Source: Leucaena leucocephala (Eukaryota; Streptophyta; Magnoliopsida; Fabales; Fabaceae). From it: a stretch of 64,000 bases of DNA. Under the pieces are notes generated by a model. The model worked only from the letters and a program-made list of their open reading frames with translations, searched no databases and had not been told where the DNA came from. The DNA is taken from positions 16,413,001-16,477,000 of the forward strand of contig CM073558.1 in NCBI GenBank assembly GCA_037074615.1. Reading direction: 5' to 3'. Below, one piece after another: positions 12,850-28,264 of the stretch. Both the position numbers and the translations under genes were made by a program. Every line of letters begins with the position of its first letter. Position 1 is the first letter of the stretch.

Positions 12850-15419
12850 ACAACTCACCACGCAACTGAACTTTTAGTTGGAATTCTCAAAGGTCCACTT
12901 TCATTGCGAAAGTAACGCATATTCGTCCTGAAGGTCATGCGTATACTTGGGAACTTCTAACACTCTTACAGATTTGAGTGAAAACTAACCTCCAAATGGA
13001 ACTTTCAGTGGGCATCCAAGAATGTCCACTTCCGTTGTGGAAGTCGTGCATATTCGTCACAACAGTTTCAACATTCAACGTTGAATCTAGAATATCCTTC
13101 CTGGTTTAAAAATTCGTGCATATCCACCACGAACTAGAGACCGAGTGTTTCAAGCTGTGACTAGGGAACCTTGGGCACAGTCACGGGCTTGAGAGGAAAG
13201 ACACCACCAACCTCAACCCTGAGTGACCTCTAAAGAATGCCCCTTTTTTTTTTTTTGAGAAATTCTTCAATATGCATCACGTAGGTTGCCGTGCCTTCTC
13301 TAGCTGGCGCTATGGAACTTCTAACGCTCTTACAGATTCGACGGAAATCTCCCCACCCAACTGAACTTTTAGTGGGCATTCTGGATTGGCCACTTTCATT
13401 GCGAAAGTCACGCCTATTCGTCATGAAAATCGTGCACGTACTTGGGAACTTCTAACACTCTTACATATACGAGGGAAAGCTAACCTCCAAATGGACCTTT
13501 TCAATGGGTGAAACATCCAAGAATGTCCACTTTTGTTGATTAATTCTTCAATATTCACCGCGACTAGCGATGTACCTTCTCTAGCTGGTACTATGGAACT
13601 TCTAACACTCTTACAGATTTGAGGGAAAACTCACCACCCAACCGACCTTTTAGTTGGGATTCTCAAATGTCCACTTTCGTTGCGAAAGTAACGCACATTC
13701 GTCATGAAAGCCATGCATATGCTTGGGAACTTCTAACACTCTTGCAGATTTGAGTGAAACCTCACCACCAAACTGAACATTCAATGGGCATCCTAGAAAG
13801 TCAACTTCCGTTGTGAAAGTCATGCACATTCGTCACAGTAGCTTCAACATTCATTTCTGAATCTAGAATGCCCCGCTTCGTTTCAAAATCCGTGCACATC
13901 CATCATGGACTAGTGACCGTGCGTTTCAAGCCAGAGCTAGGGAACTTTGGGCACAGTTACGGACTTGAGAGAACAGCCACCGCCCACTTCACCCAAGAAT
14001 GCGCGCACTTGCGTTGAGAAATTCATCAACATTCACCACGACAGGTGATGTACCTTCTCTAGCTCATACTAGGGAGCTTCTAACACTCTTTAAGATTCGA
14101 GTGAAAGCTCACCACCTACCTGAACCTTCAGTGGGCACTCTGGAATGCCCACTTGCATATTCGCCATGAAAGTCATTCATATACTTGGGAACTTCTAACA
14201 CTCTTACAGATTAGAGGGAAAACTCCCCACCCAACTGAACTTTCAATGGGCACTCTACAATGGCCACTTTCGTTGCGAGTGAGTGAATAGTCTTCCTAGC
14301 TAGAACTACGGGACTTTGTGCACACTTACAGAAGTGAATGGATAGTCACCACCCATCTGAACATTCCATGAGAATTCCAGAGTTCCCATTTTTCTTGTGG
14401 AATCCATACATACGCATCCTGAGATTGCGCGTCTAGCCTCTGCTGCCGTGCCTTTTGCACCGTTCACAACAGTTTCAACATTCGTTGCCGAATCTAGACC
14501 GGCCTTCTTACCTCCAAAATCCTTGCACATCCATCACGAACTAGTGGCCGAGTGTTTCGAGCAAGAACTAGGGAACTTTGGGCACGGTTTCTGACTCCAG
14601 AGAAAAGTCACCATCCACCTCAACGTCCATCGACCACCCTAGAAGGCACGCTTCTTTTGAGAAATTCATCAATGTCCAGCACGACGACTGGTGTACCTTC
14701 TCTAGCTGGTACTACGGAACTTCTAACACCCTTACCGATTTGAGGGAAAGCTTACCACCAAGCCGAACTTTCAACGGGCATTCTAGAATAGCCACTATTG
14801 TTGATTCATTCATCAATATTCATCGCGATGAGCTCGTACCATCTCTACCTGTTACTACGGACCTTCTAACACTCTTGCGAATCCGGGTGAAAACTCACCA
14901 CCCAGCTGAACGTTAAATGGGCATCCTAGAATGCGTGCTTTCGATGCGGAAGTCATGCATATTTATCGCGTGCGAGTGGTCTAGTCTTCCTATCTTGTGC
15001 TAAGGAACTCCTTGCACACCTACAGATTCAAATGGAAAGTCACCACCCATCTAAACATTAAATAAGAATTTCATAATGCCTCCAGGATCTCGAGAGTGCT
15101 TCCAGCATCTGCTGGTGCGCATTTTGCAATGTTCAAGAAATGAATATAGAGTCACGAACCATCTCAGCATTCAATGTTGAAACTAGAATGTCCTGCTTAG
15201 TTTCAAAATCCGCGCATATCCATCACAGACTAGTGACCGAGTCTTTCCAGCTAGAACTAGGGAACTTTGGGCACGGTTACAGACTTGAGAGAAAAAGTCA
15301 CCACCCACGTCCACCTCCCAGGAATGCCCACTTCTTAAGAAACCCATCAGCGTTCATCACGACGATTGACGTTTCTAGCTGGTACTGAGGAACTTCTAAC
15401 ACTCTTACAGATTCAAGGG
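12850..15419. repeat. Satellite unit 6 (2570 bp)
   Basis: Pure T13 tract. It is the first unit with C at unit base 2393 (CGAGTC for CGAGTG). It has a private A at 14066. Confidence 0.95.
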
Positions 15420-17988
15420 ACAACTCACCACGCAACTGAACTTTTAGTTGGAATTCTCAAAGGTCCACTTTCATTGCGAAAGTAACGCATATTCGTCCTG
15501 AAGGTCATGCGTATACTTGGGAACTTCTAACACTCTTACAGATTTGAGTGAAAACTAACCTCCAAATGGAACTTTCAGTGGGCATCCAAGAATGTCTACT
15601 TCCGTTGTGGAAGTCGTGCATATTCGTCACAACAGTTTCAACATTCAACGTTGAATCTAGAATATCCTTCCTGGTTTAAAAATTCGTGCATATCCACCAC
15701 GAACTAGAGACCGAGTGTTTCAAGCTGTGACTAGGGAACCTTGGGCACAGTCACGGGCTTGAGAGGAAAGACACCACCAACCTCAACCCTGAGTGACCTC
15801 TAAAGAATGCCCCTTTTTTTTTTTTGAGAAATTCTTCAATATGCATCACGTAGGTTGCCGTGCCTTCTCTAGCTGGCGCTATGGAACTTCTAACGCTCTT
15901 ACAGATTCGACGGAAATCTCCCCACCCAACTGAACTTTTAGTGGGCATTCTGGATTGGCCACTTTCATTGCGAAAGTCACGCCTATTCGTCATGAAAATC
16001 GTGCACGTACTTGGGAACTTCTAACACTCTTACATATACGAGGGAAAGCTAACCTCCAAATGGACCTTTTCAATGGGTGAAACATCCAAGAATGTCCACT
16101 TTTGTTGATTAATTCTTCAATATTCACCGCGACTAGCGATGTACCTTCTCTAGCTGGTACTATGGAACTTCTAACACTCTTACAGATTTGAGGGAAAACT
16201 CACCACCCAACCGACCTTTTAGTTGGGATTCTCAAATGTCCACTTTCGTTGCGAAAGTAACGCACATTCGTCATGAAAGCCATGCATATGCTTGGGAACT
16301 TCTAACACTCTTGCAGATTTGAGTGAAACCTCACCACCAAACTGAACATTCAATGGGCATCCTAGAAAGTCAACTTCCGTTGTGAAAGTCATGCACATTC
16401 GTCACAGTAGCTTCAACATTCATTTCTGAATCTAGAATGCCCCGCTTCGTTTCAAAATCCGTGCACATCCATCATGGACTAGTGACCGTGCGTTTCAAGC
16501 CAGAGCTAGGGAACTTTGGGCACAGTTACGGACTTGAGAGAACAGCCACCGCCCACTTCACCCAAGAATGCGCGCACTTGCGTTGAGAAATTCATCAACA
16601 TTCACCACGACAGGTGATGTACCTTCTCTAGCTCGTACTAGGGAGCTTCTAACACTCTTTAAGATTCGAGTGAAAGCTCACCACCTACCTGAACCTTCAG
16701 TGGGCACTCTGGAATGCCCACTTGCATATTCGCCATGAAAGTCATTCATATACTTGGGAACTTCTAACACTCTTACAGATTAGAGGGAAAACTCCCCACC
16801 CAACTGAACTTTCAATGGGCACTCTACAATGGCCACTTTCGTTGCGAGTGAGTGAATAGTCTTCCTAGCTAGAACTACGGGACTTTGTGCACACTTACAG
16901 AAGTGAATGGATAGTCACCACCCATCTGAACATTCCATGAGAATTCCAGAGTTCCCATTTTTCTTGTGGAATCCATACATACGCATCCTGAGATTGCGCG
17001 TCTAGCCTCTGCTGCCGTGCCTTTTGCACCGTTCACAACAGTTTCAACATTCGTTGCCGAATCTAGACCGGCCTTCTTACCTCCAAAATCCTTGCACATC
17101 CATCACGAACTAGTGGCCGAGTGTTTCGAGCAAGAACTAGGGAACTTTGGGCACGGTTTCTGACTCCAGAGAAAAGTCACCATCCACCTCAACGTCCATC
17201 GACCACCCTAGAAGGCACGCTTCTTTTGAGAAATTCATCAATGTCCAGCACGACGACTGGTGTACCTTCTCTAGCTGGTACTACGGAACTTCTAACACCC
17301 TTACCGATTTGAGGGAAAGCTTACCACCAAGCCGAACTTTCAACGGGCATTCTAGAATAGCCACTATTGTTGATTCATTCATCAATATTCATCGCGATGA
17401 GCTCGTACCATCTCTACCTGTTACTACGGACCTTCTAACACTCTTGCGAATCCGGGTGAAAACTCACCACCCAGCTGAACGTTAAATGGGCATCCTAGAA
17501 TGCGTGCTTTCGATGCGGAAGTCATGCATATTTATCGCGTGCGAGTGGTCTAGTCTTCCTATCTTGTGCTAAGGAACTCCTTGCACACCTACAGATTCAA
17601 ATGGAAAGTCACCACCCATCTAAACATTAAATAAGAATTTCATAATGCCTCCAGGATCTCGAGAGTGCTTCCAGCATCTGCTGGTGCGCATTTTGCAATG
17701 TTCAAGAAATGAATATAGAGTCACGAACCATCTCAGCATTCAATGTTGAAACTAGAATGTCCTGCTTAGTTTCAAAATCCGCGCATATCCATCACAGACT
17801 AGTGACCGAGTCTTTCCAGCTAGAACTAGGGAACTTTGGGCACGGTTACAGACTTGAGAGAAAAAGTCACCACCCACGTCCACCTCCCAGGAATGCCCAC
17901 TTCTTAAGAAACCCATCAGCGTTCATCACGACGATTGACGTTTCTAGCTGGTACTGAGGAACTTCTAACACTCTTACAGATTCAAGGG
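15420..17988. repeat. Satellite unit 7 (2569 bp)
   Basis: Pure T12 tract; C at unit base 2393 as in unit 6; private T at 15597. Confidence 0.95.
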
Positions 17989-20557
17989 ACAACTCACCAC
18001 GCAACTGAACTTTTAGTTGGAATTCTCAAAGGTCCACTTTCATTGCGAAAGTAACGCATATTCGTCCTGAAGGTCATGCGTATACTTGGGAACTTCTAAC
18101 ACTCTTACAGATTTGAGTGAAAACTAACCTCCAAATGGAACTTTCAGTGGGCATCCAAGAATGTCCACTTCCGTTGTGGAAGTCGTGCATATTCGTCACA
18201 ACAGTTTCAACATTCAACGTTGAATCTAGAATATCCTTCCTGGTTTAAAAATTCGTGCATATCCACCACGAACTAGAGACCGAGTGTTTCAAGCTGTGAC
18301 TAGGGAACCTTGGGCACAGTCACGGGCTTGAGAGGAAAGACACCACCAACCTCAACCCTGAGTGACCTCTAAAGAATGCCCCTTTTTTTTTTTTGAGAAA
18401 TTCTTCAATATGCATCACGTAGGTTGCCGTGCCTTCTCTAGCTGGCGCTATGGAACTTCTAACGCTCTTACAGATTCGACGGAAATCTCCCCACCCAACT
18501 GAACTTTTAGTGGGCATTCTGGATTGGCCACTTTCATTGCGAAAGTCACGCCTATTCGTCATGAAAATCGTGCACGTACTTGGGAACTTCTAACACTCTT
18601 ACATATACGAGGGAAAGCTAACCTCCAAATGGACCTTTTCAATGGGTGAAACATCCAAGAATGTCCACTTTTGTTGATTAATTCTTCAATATTCACCGCG
18701 ACTAGCGATGTACCTTCTCTAGCTGGTACTATGGAACTTCTAACACTCTTACAGATTTGAGGGAAAACTCACCACCCAACCGACCTTTTAGTTGGGATTC
18801 TCAAATGTCCACTTTCGTTGCGAAAGTAACGCACATTCGTCATGAAAGCCATGCATATGCTTGGGAACTTCTAACACTCTTGCAGATTTGAGTGAAACCT
18901 CACCACCAAACTGAACATTCAATGGGCATCCTAGAAAGTCAACTTCCGTTGTGAAAGTCATGCACATTCGTCACAGTAGCTTCAACATTCATTTCTGAAT
19001 CTAGAATGCCCCGCTTCGTTTCAAAATCCGTGCACATCCATCATGGACTAGTGACCGCGCGTTTCAAGCCAGAGCTAGGGAACTTTGGGCACAGTTACGG
19101 ACTTGAGAGAACAGCCACCGCCCACTTCACCCAAGAATGCGCGCACTTGCGTTGAGAAATTCATCAACATTCACCACGACAGGTGATGTACCTTCTCTAG
19201 CTCGTACTAGGGAGCTTCTAACACTCTTTAAGATTCGAGTGAAAGCTCACCACCTACCTGAACCTTCAGTGGGCACTCTGGAATGCCCACTTGCATATTC
19301 GCCATGAAAGTCATTCATATACTTGGGAACTTCTAACACTCTTACAGATTAGAGGGAAAACTCCCCACCCAACTGAACTTTCAATGGGCACTCTACAATG
19401 GCCACTTTCGTTGCGAGTGAGTGAATAGTCTTCCTAGCTAGAACTACGGGACTTTGTGCACACTTACAGAAGTGAATGGATAGTCACCACCCATCTGAAC
19501 ATTCCATGAGAATTCCAGAGTTCCCATTTTTCTTGTGGAATCCATACATACGCATCCTGAGATTGCGCGTCTAGCCTCTGCTGCCGTGCCTTTTGCACCG
19601 TTCACAACAGTTTCAACATTCGTTGCCGAATCTAGACCGGCCTTCTTACCTCCAAAATCCTTGCACATCCATCACGAACTAGTGGCCGAGTGTTTCGAGC
19701 AAGAACTAGGGAACTTTGGGCACGGTTTCTGACTCCAGAGAAAAGTCACCATCCACCTCAACGTCCATCGACCACCCTAGAAGGCACGCTTCTTTTGAGA
19801 AATTCATCAATGTCCAGCACGACGACTGGTGTACCTTCTCTAGCTGGTACTACGGAACTTCTAACACCCTTACCGATTTGAGGGAAAGCTTACCACCAAG
19901 CCGAACTTTCAACGGGCATTCTAGAATAGCCACTATTGTTGATTCATTCATCAATATTCATCGCGATGAGCTCGTACCATCTCTACCTGTTACTACGGAC
20001 CTTCTAACACTCTTGCGAATCCGGGTGAAAACTCACCACCCAGCTGAACGTTAAATGGGCATCCTAGAATGCGTGCTTTCGATGCGGAAGTCATGCATAT
20101 TTATCGCGTGCGAGTGGTCTAGTCTTCCTATCTTGTGCTAAGGAACTCCTTGCACACCTACAGATTCAAATGGAAAGTCACCACCCATCTAAACATTAAA
20201 TAAGAATTTCATAATGCCTCCAGGATCTCGAGAGTGCTTCCAGCATCTGCTGGTGCGCATTTTGCAATGTTCAAGAAATGAATATAGAGTCACGAACCAT
20301 CTCAGCATTCAATGTTGAAACTAGAATGTCCTGCTTAGTTTCAAAATCCGCGCATATCCATCACAGACTAGTGACCGAGTGTTTCCAGCTAGAACTAGGG
20401 AACTTTGGGCACGGTTACAGACTTGAGAGAAAAAGTCACCACCCACGTCCACCTCCCAGGAATGCCCACTTCTTAAGAAACCCATCAGCGTTCATCACGA
20501 CGATTGACGTTTCTAGCTGGTACTGAGGAACTTCTAACACTCTTACAGATTCAAGGG
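17989..20557. repeat. Satellite unit 8 (2569 bp)
   Basis: Pure T12 tract. It is the first unit with C at unit base 1070 (GACCGCGCG), a state kept through unit 13. Base 2393 is G. Confidence 0.95.
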
Positions 20558-23126
20558 ACAACTCACCACGCAACTGAACTTTTAGTTGGAATTCTCAAAG
20601 GTCCACTTTCATTGCGAAAGTAACGCATATTCGTCCTGAAGGTCATGCGTATACTTGGGAACTTCTAACACTCTTACAGATTTGAGTGAAAACTAACCTC
20701 CAAATGGAACTTTCAGTGGGCATCCAAGAATGTCCACTTCCGTTGTGGAAGTCGTGCATATTCGTCACAACAGTTTCAACATTCAACGTTGAATCTAGAA
20801 TATCCTTCCTGGTTTAAAAATTCGTGCATATCCACCACGAACTAGAGACCGAGTGTTTCAAGCTGTGACTAGGGAACCTTGGGCACAGTCACGGGCTTGA
20901 GAGGAAAGACACCACCAACCTCAACCCTGAGTGACCTCTAAAGAATGCCCCTTTTTTTTTGTTGAGAAATTCTTCAATATGCATCACGTAGGTTGCCGTG
21001 CCTTCTCTAGCTGGCGCTATGGAACTTCTAACGCTCTTACAGATTCGACGGAAATCTCCCCACCCAACTGAACTTTTAGTGGGCATTCTGGATTGGCCAC
21101 TTTCATTGCGAAAGTCACGCCTATTCGTCATGAAAATCGTGCACGTACTTGGGAACTTCTAACACTCTTACATATACGAGGGAAAGCTAACCTCCAAATG
21201 GACCTTTTCAATGGGTGAAACATCCAAGAATGTCCACTTTTGTTGATTAATTCTTCAATATTCACCGCGACTAGCGATGTACCTTCTCTAGCTGGTACTA
21301 TGGAACTTCTAACACTCTTACAGATTTGAGGGAAAACTCACCACCCAACCGACCTTTTAGTTGGGATTCTCAAATGTCCACTTTCGTTGCGAAAGTAACG
21401 CACATTCGTCATGAAAGCCATGCATATGCTTGGGAACTTCTAACACTCTTGCAGATTTGAGTGAAACCTCACCACCAAACTGAACATTCAATGGGCATCC
21501 TAGAAAGTCAACTTCCGTTGTGAAAGTCATGCACATTCGTCACAGTAGCTTCAACATTCATTTCTGAATCTAGAATGCCCCGCTTCGTTTCAAAATCCGT
21601 GCACATCCATCATGGACTAGTGACCGCGCGTTTCAAGCCAGAGCTAGGGAACTTTGGGCACAGTTACGGACTTGAGAGAACAGCCACCGCCCACTTCACC
21701 CAAGAATGCGCGCACTTGCGTTGAGAAATTCATCAACATTCACCACGACAGGTGATGTACCTTCTCTAGCTCGTACTAGGGAGCTTCTAACACTCTTTAA
21801 GATTCGAGTGAAAGCTCACCACCTACCTGAACCTTCAGTGGGCACTCTGGAATGCCCACTTGCATATTCGCCATGAAAGTCATTCATATACTTGGGAACT
21901 TCTAACACTCTTACAGATTAGAGGGAAAACTCCCCACCCAACTGAACTTTCAATGGGCACTCTACAATGGCCACTTTCGTTGCGAGTGAGTGAATAGTCT
22001 TCCTAGCTAGAACTACGGGACTTTGTGCACACTTACAGAAGTGAATGGATAGTCACCACCCATCTGAACATTCCATGAGAATTCCAGAGTTCCCATTTTT
22101 CTTGTGGAATCCATACATACGCATCCTGAGATTGCGCGTCTAGCCTCTGCTGCCGTGCCTTTTGCACCGTTCACAACAGTTTCAACATTCGTTGCCGAAT
22201 CTAGACCGGCCTTCTTACCTCCAAAATCCTTGCACATCCATCACGAACTAGTGGCCGAGTGTTTCGAGCAAGAACTAGGGAACTTTGGGCACGGTTTCTG
22301 ACTCCAGAGAAAAGTCACCATCCACCTCAACGTCCATCGACCACCCTAGAAGGCACGCTTCTTTTGAGAAATTCATCAATGTCCAGCACGACGACTGGTG
22401 TACCTTCTCTAGCTGGTACTACGGAACTTCTAACACCCTTACCGATTTGAGGGAAAGCTTACCACCAAGCCGAACTTTCAACGGGCATTCTAGAATAGCC
22501 ACTATTGTTGATTCATTCATCAATATTCATCGCGATGAGCTCGTACCATCTCTACCTGTTACTACGGACCTTCTAACACTCTTGCGAATCCGGGTGAAAA
22601 CTCACCACCCAGCTGAACGTTAAATGGGCATCCTAGAATGCGTGCTTTCGATGCGGAAGTCATGCATATTTATCGCGTGCGAGTGGTCTAGTCTTCCTAT
22701 CTTGTGCTAAGGAACTCCTTGCACACCTACAGATTCAAATGGAAAGTCACCACCCATCTAAACATTAAATAAGAATTTCATAATGCCTCCAGGATCTCGA
22801 GAGTGCTTCCAGCATCTGCTGGTGCGCATTTTGCAATGTTCAAGAAATGAATATAGAGTCACGAACCATCTCAGCATTCAATGTTGAAACTAGAATGTCC
22901 TGCTTAGTTTCAAAATCCGCGCATATCCATCACAGACTAGTGACCGAGTGTTTCCAGCTAGAACTAGGGAACTTTGGGCACGGTTACAGACTTGAGAGAA
23001 AAAGTCACCACCCACGTCCACCTCCCAGGAATGCCCACTTCTTAAGAAACCCATCAGCGTTCATCACGACGATTGACGTTTCTAGCTGGTACTGAGGAAC
23101 TTCTAACACTCTTACAGATTCAAGGG
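20558..23126. repeat. Satellite unit 9 (2569 bp)
   Basis: The T tract is interrupted again (T9-G-TT). C at 1070, A at 1179, G at 2393. It appears identical to unit 10. Confidence 0.95.
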
Positions 23127-25695
23127 ACAACTCACCACGCAACTGAACTTTTAGTTGGAATTCTCAAAGGTCCACTTTCATTGCGAAAGTAACGCATATT
23201 CGTCCTGAAGGTCATGCGTATACTTGGGAACTTCTAACACTCTTACAGATTTGAGTGAAAACTAACCTCCAAATGGAACTTTCAGTGGGCATCCAAGAAT
23301 GTCCACTTCCGTTGTGGAAGTCGTGCATATTCGTCACAACAGTTTCAACATTCAACGTTGAATCTAGAATATCCTTCCTGGTTTAAAAATTCGTGCATAT
23401 CCACCACGAACTAGAGACCGAGTGTTTCAAGCTGTGACTAGGGAACCTTGGGCACAGTCACGGGCTTGAGAGGAAAGACACCACCAACCTCAACCCTGAG
23501 TGACCTCTAAAGAATGCCCCTTTTTTTTTGTTGAGAAATTCTTCAATATGCATCACGTAGGTTGCCGTGCCTTCTCTAGCTGGCGCTATGGAACTTCTAA
23601 CGCTCTTACAGATTCGACGGAAATCTCCCCACCCAACTGAACTTTTAGTGGGCATTCTGGATTGGCCACTTTCATTGCGAAAGTCACGCCTATTCGTCAT
23701 GAAAATCGTGCACGTACTTGGGAACTTCTAACACTCTTACATATACGAGGGAAAGCTAACCTCCAAATGGACCTTTTCAATGGGTGAAACATCCAAGAAT
23801 GTCCACTTTTGTTGATTAATTCTTCAATATTCACCGCGACTAGCGATGTACCTTCTCTAGCTGGTACTATGGAACTTCTAACACTCTTACAGATTTGAGG
23901 GAAAACTCACCACCCAACCGACCTTTTAGTTGGGATTCTCAAATGTCCACTTTCGTTGCGAAAGTAACGCACATTCGTCATGAAAGCCATGCATATGCTT
24001 GGGAACTTCTAACACTCTTGCAGATTTGAGTGAAACCTCACCACCAAACTGAACATTCAATGGGCATCCTAGAAAGTCAACTTCCGTTGTGAAAGTCATG
24101 CACATTCGTCACAGTAGCTTCAACATTCATTTCTGAATCTAGAATGCCCCGCTTCGTTTCAAAATCCGTGCACATCCATCATGGACTAGTGACCGCGCGT
24201 TTCAAGCCAGAGCTAGGGAACTTTGGGCACAGTTACGGACTTGAGAGAACAGCCACCGCCCACTTCACCCAAGAATGCGCGCACTTGCGTTGAGAAATTC
24301 ATCAACATTCACCACGACAGGTGATGTACCTTCTCTAGCTCGTACTAGGGAGCTTCTAACACTCTTTAAGATTCGAGTGAAAGCTCACCACCTACCTGAA
24401 CCTTCAGTGGGCACTCTGGAATGCCCACTTGCATATTCGCCATGAAAGTCATTCATATACTTGGGAACTTCTAACACTCTTACAGATTAGAGGGAAAACT
24501 CCCCACCCAACTGAACTTTCAATGGGCACTCTACAATGGCCACTTTCGTTGCGAGTGAGTGAATAGTCTTCCTAGCTAGAACTACGGGACTTTGTGCACA
24601 CTTACAGAAGTGAATGGATAGTCACCACCCATCTGAACATTCCATGAGAATTCCAGAGTTCCCATTTTTCTTGTGGAATCCATACATACGCATCCTGAGA
24701 TTGCGCGTCTAGCCTCTGCTGCCGTGCCTTTTGCACCGTTCACAACAGTTTCAACATTCGTTGCCGAATCTAGACCGGCCTTCTTACCTCCAAAATCCTT
24801 GCACATCCATCACGAACTAGTGGCCGAGTGTTTCGAGCAAGAACTAGGGAACTTTGGGCACGGTTTCTGACTCCAGAGAAAAGTCACCATCCACCTCAAC
24901 GTCCATCGACCACCCTAGAAGGCACGCTTCTTTTGAGAAATTCATCAATGTCCAGCACGACGACTGGTGTACCTTCTCTAGCTGGTACTACGGAACTTCT
25001 AACACCCTTACCGATTTGAGGGAAAGCTTACCACCAAGCCGAACTTTCAACGGGCATTCTAGAATAGCCACTATTGTTGATTCATTCATCAATATTCATC
25101 GCGATGAGCTCGTACCATCTCTACCTGTTACTACGGACCTTCTAACACTCTTGCGAATCCGGGTGAAAACTCACCACCCAGCTGAACGTTAAATGGGCAT
25201 CCTAGAATGCGTGCTTTCGATGCGGAAGTCATGCATATTTATCGCGTGCGAGTGGTCTAGTCTTCCTATCTTGTGCTAAGGAACTCCTTGCACACCTACA
25301 GATTCAAATGGAAAGTCACCACCCATCTAAACATTAAATAAGAATTTCATAATGCCTCCAGGATCTCGAGAGTGCTTCCAGCATCTGCTGGTGCGCATTT
25401 TGCAATGTTCAAGAAATGAATATAGAGTCACGAACCATCTCAGCATTCAATGTTGAAACTAGAATGTCCTGCTTAGTTTCAAAATCCGCGCATATCCATC
25501 ACAGACTAGTGACCGAGTGTTTCCAGCTAGAACTAGGGAACTTTGGGCACGGTTACAGACTTGAGAGAAAAAGTCACCACCCACGTCCACCTCCCAGGAA
25601 TGCCCACTTCTTAAGAAACCCATCAGCGTTCATCACGACGATTGACGTTTCTAGCTGGTACTGAGGAACTTCTAACACTCTTACAGATTCAAGGG
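23127..25695. repeat. Satellite unit 10 (2569 bp)
   Basis: T9-G-TT tract; C at 1070; no private change seen. Confidence 0.95.
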
Positions 25696-28264
25696 ACAAC
25701 TCACCACGCAACTGAACTTTTAGTTGGAATTCTCAAAGGTCCACTTTCATTGCGAAAGTAACGCATATTCGTCCTGAAGGTCATGCGTATACTTGGGAAC
25801 TTCTAACACTCTTACAGATTTGAGTGAAAACTAACCTCCAAATGGAACTTTCAGTGGGCATCCAAGAATGTCCACTTCCGTTGTGGAAGTCGTGCATATT
25901 CGTCACAACAGTTTCAACATTCAACGTTGAATCTAGAATATCCTTCCTGGTTTAAAAATTCGTGCATATCCACCACGAACTAGAGACCGAGTGTTTCAAG
26001 CTGTGACTAGGGAACCTTGGGCACAGTCACGGGCTTGAGAGGAAAGACACCACCAACCTCAACCCTGAGTGACCTCTAAAGAATGCCCCTTTTTTTTTGT
26101 TGAGAAATTCTTCAATATGCATCACGTAGGTTGCCGTGCCTTCTCTAGCTGGCGCTATGGAACTTCTAACGCTCTTACAGATTCGACGGAAATCTCCCCA
26201 CCCAACTGAACTTTTAGTGGGCATTCTGGATTGGCCACTTTCATTGCGAAAGTCACGCCTATTCGTCATGAAAATCGTGCACGTACTTGGGAACTTCTAA
26301 CACTCTTACATATACGAGGGAAAGCTAACCTCCAAATGGACCTTTTCAATGGGTGAAACATCCAAGAATGTCCACTTTTGTTGATTAATTCTTCAATATT
26401 CACCGCGACTAGCGATGTACCTTCTCTAGCTGGTACTATGGAACTTCTAACACTCTTACAGATTTGAGGGAAAACTCACCACCCAACCGACCTTTTAGTT
26501 GGGATTCTCAAATGTCCACTTTCGTTGCGAAAGTAACGCACATTCGTCATGAAAGCCATGCATATGCTTGGGAACTTCTAACACTCTTGCAGATTTGAGT
26601 GAAACCTCACCACCAAACTGAACATTCAATGGGCATCCTAGAAAGTCAACTTCCGTTGTGAAAGTCATGCACATTCGTCACAGTAGCTTCAACATTCATT
26701 TCTGAATCTAGAATGCCCCGCTTCGTTTCAAAATCCGTGCACATCCATCATGGACTAGTGACCGCGCGTTTCAAGCCAGAGCTAGGGAACTTTGGGCACA
26801 GTTACGGACTTGAGAGAACAGCCACCGCCCACTTCACCCAAGAATGCACGCACTTGCGTTGAGAAATTCATCAACATTCACCACGACAGGTGATGTACCT
26901 TCTCTAGCTCGTACTAGGGAGCTTCTAACACTCTTTAAGATTCGAGTGAAAGCTCACCACCTACCTGAACCTTCAGTGGGCACTCTGGAATGCCCACTTG
27001 CATATTCGCCATGAAAGTCATTCATATACTTGGGAACTTCTAACACTCTTACAGATTAGAGGGAAAACTCCCCACCCAACTGAACTTTCAATGGGCACTC
27101 TACAATGGCCACTTTCGTTGCGAGTGAGTGAATAGTCTTCCTAGCTAGAACTACGGGACTTTGTGCACACTTACAGAAGTGAATGGATAGTCACCACCCA
27201 TCTGAACATTCCATGAGAATTCCAGAGTTCCCATTTTTCTTGTGGAATCCATACATACGCATCCTGAGATTGCGCGTCTAGCCTCTGCTGCCGTGCCTTT
27301 TGCACCGTTCACAACAGTTTCAACATTCGTTGCCGAATCTAGACCGGCCTTCTTACCTCCAAAATCCTTGCACATCCATCACGAACTAGTGGCCGAGTGT
27401 TTCGAGCAAGAACTAGGGAACTTTGGGCACGGTTTCTGACTCCAGAGAAAAGTCACCATCCACCTCAACGTCCATCGACCACCCTAGAAGGCACGCTTCT
27501 TTTGAGAAATTCATCAATGTCCAGCACGACGACTGGTGTACCTTCTCTAGCTGGTACTACGGAACTTCTAACACCCTTACCGATTTGAGGGAAAGCTTAC
27601 CACCAAGCCGAACTTTCAACGGGCATTCTAGAATAGCCACTATTGTTGATTCATTCATCAATATTCATCGCGATGAGCTCGTACCATCTCTACCTGTTAC
27701 TACGGACCTTCTAACACTCTTGCGAATCCGGGTGAAAACTCACCACCCAGCTGAACGTTAAATGGGCATCCTAGAATGCGTGCTTTCGATGCGGAAGTCA
27801 TGCATATTTATCGCGTGCGAGTGGTCTAGTCTTCCTATCTTGTGCTAAGGAACTCCTTGCACACCTACAGATTCAAATGGAAAGTCACCACCCATCTAAA
27901 CATTAAATAAGAATTTCATAATGCCTCCAGGATCTCGAGAGTGCTTCCAGCATCTGCTGGTGCGCATTTTGCAATGTTCAAGAAATGAATATAGAGTCAC
28001 GAACCATCTCAGCATTCAATGTTGAAACTAGAATGTCCTGCTTAGTTTCAAAATCCGCGCATATCCATCACAGACTAGTGACCGAGTGTTTCCAGCTAGA
28101 ACTAGGGAACTTTGGGCACGGTTACAGACTTGAGAGAAAAAGTCACCACCCACGTCCACCTCCCAGGAATGCCCACTTCTTAAGAAACCCATCAGCGTTC
28201 ATCACGACGATTGACGTTTCTAGCTGGTACTGAGGAACTTCTAACACTCTTACAGATTCAAGGG
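25696..28264. repeat. Satellite unit 11 (2569 bp)
   Basis: T9-G-TT tract; C at 1070; private A at 26848 (GCACGCAC for GCGCGCAC). Confidence 0.95.
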
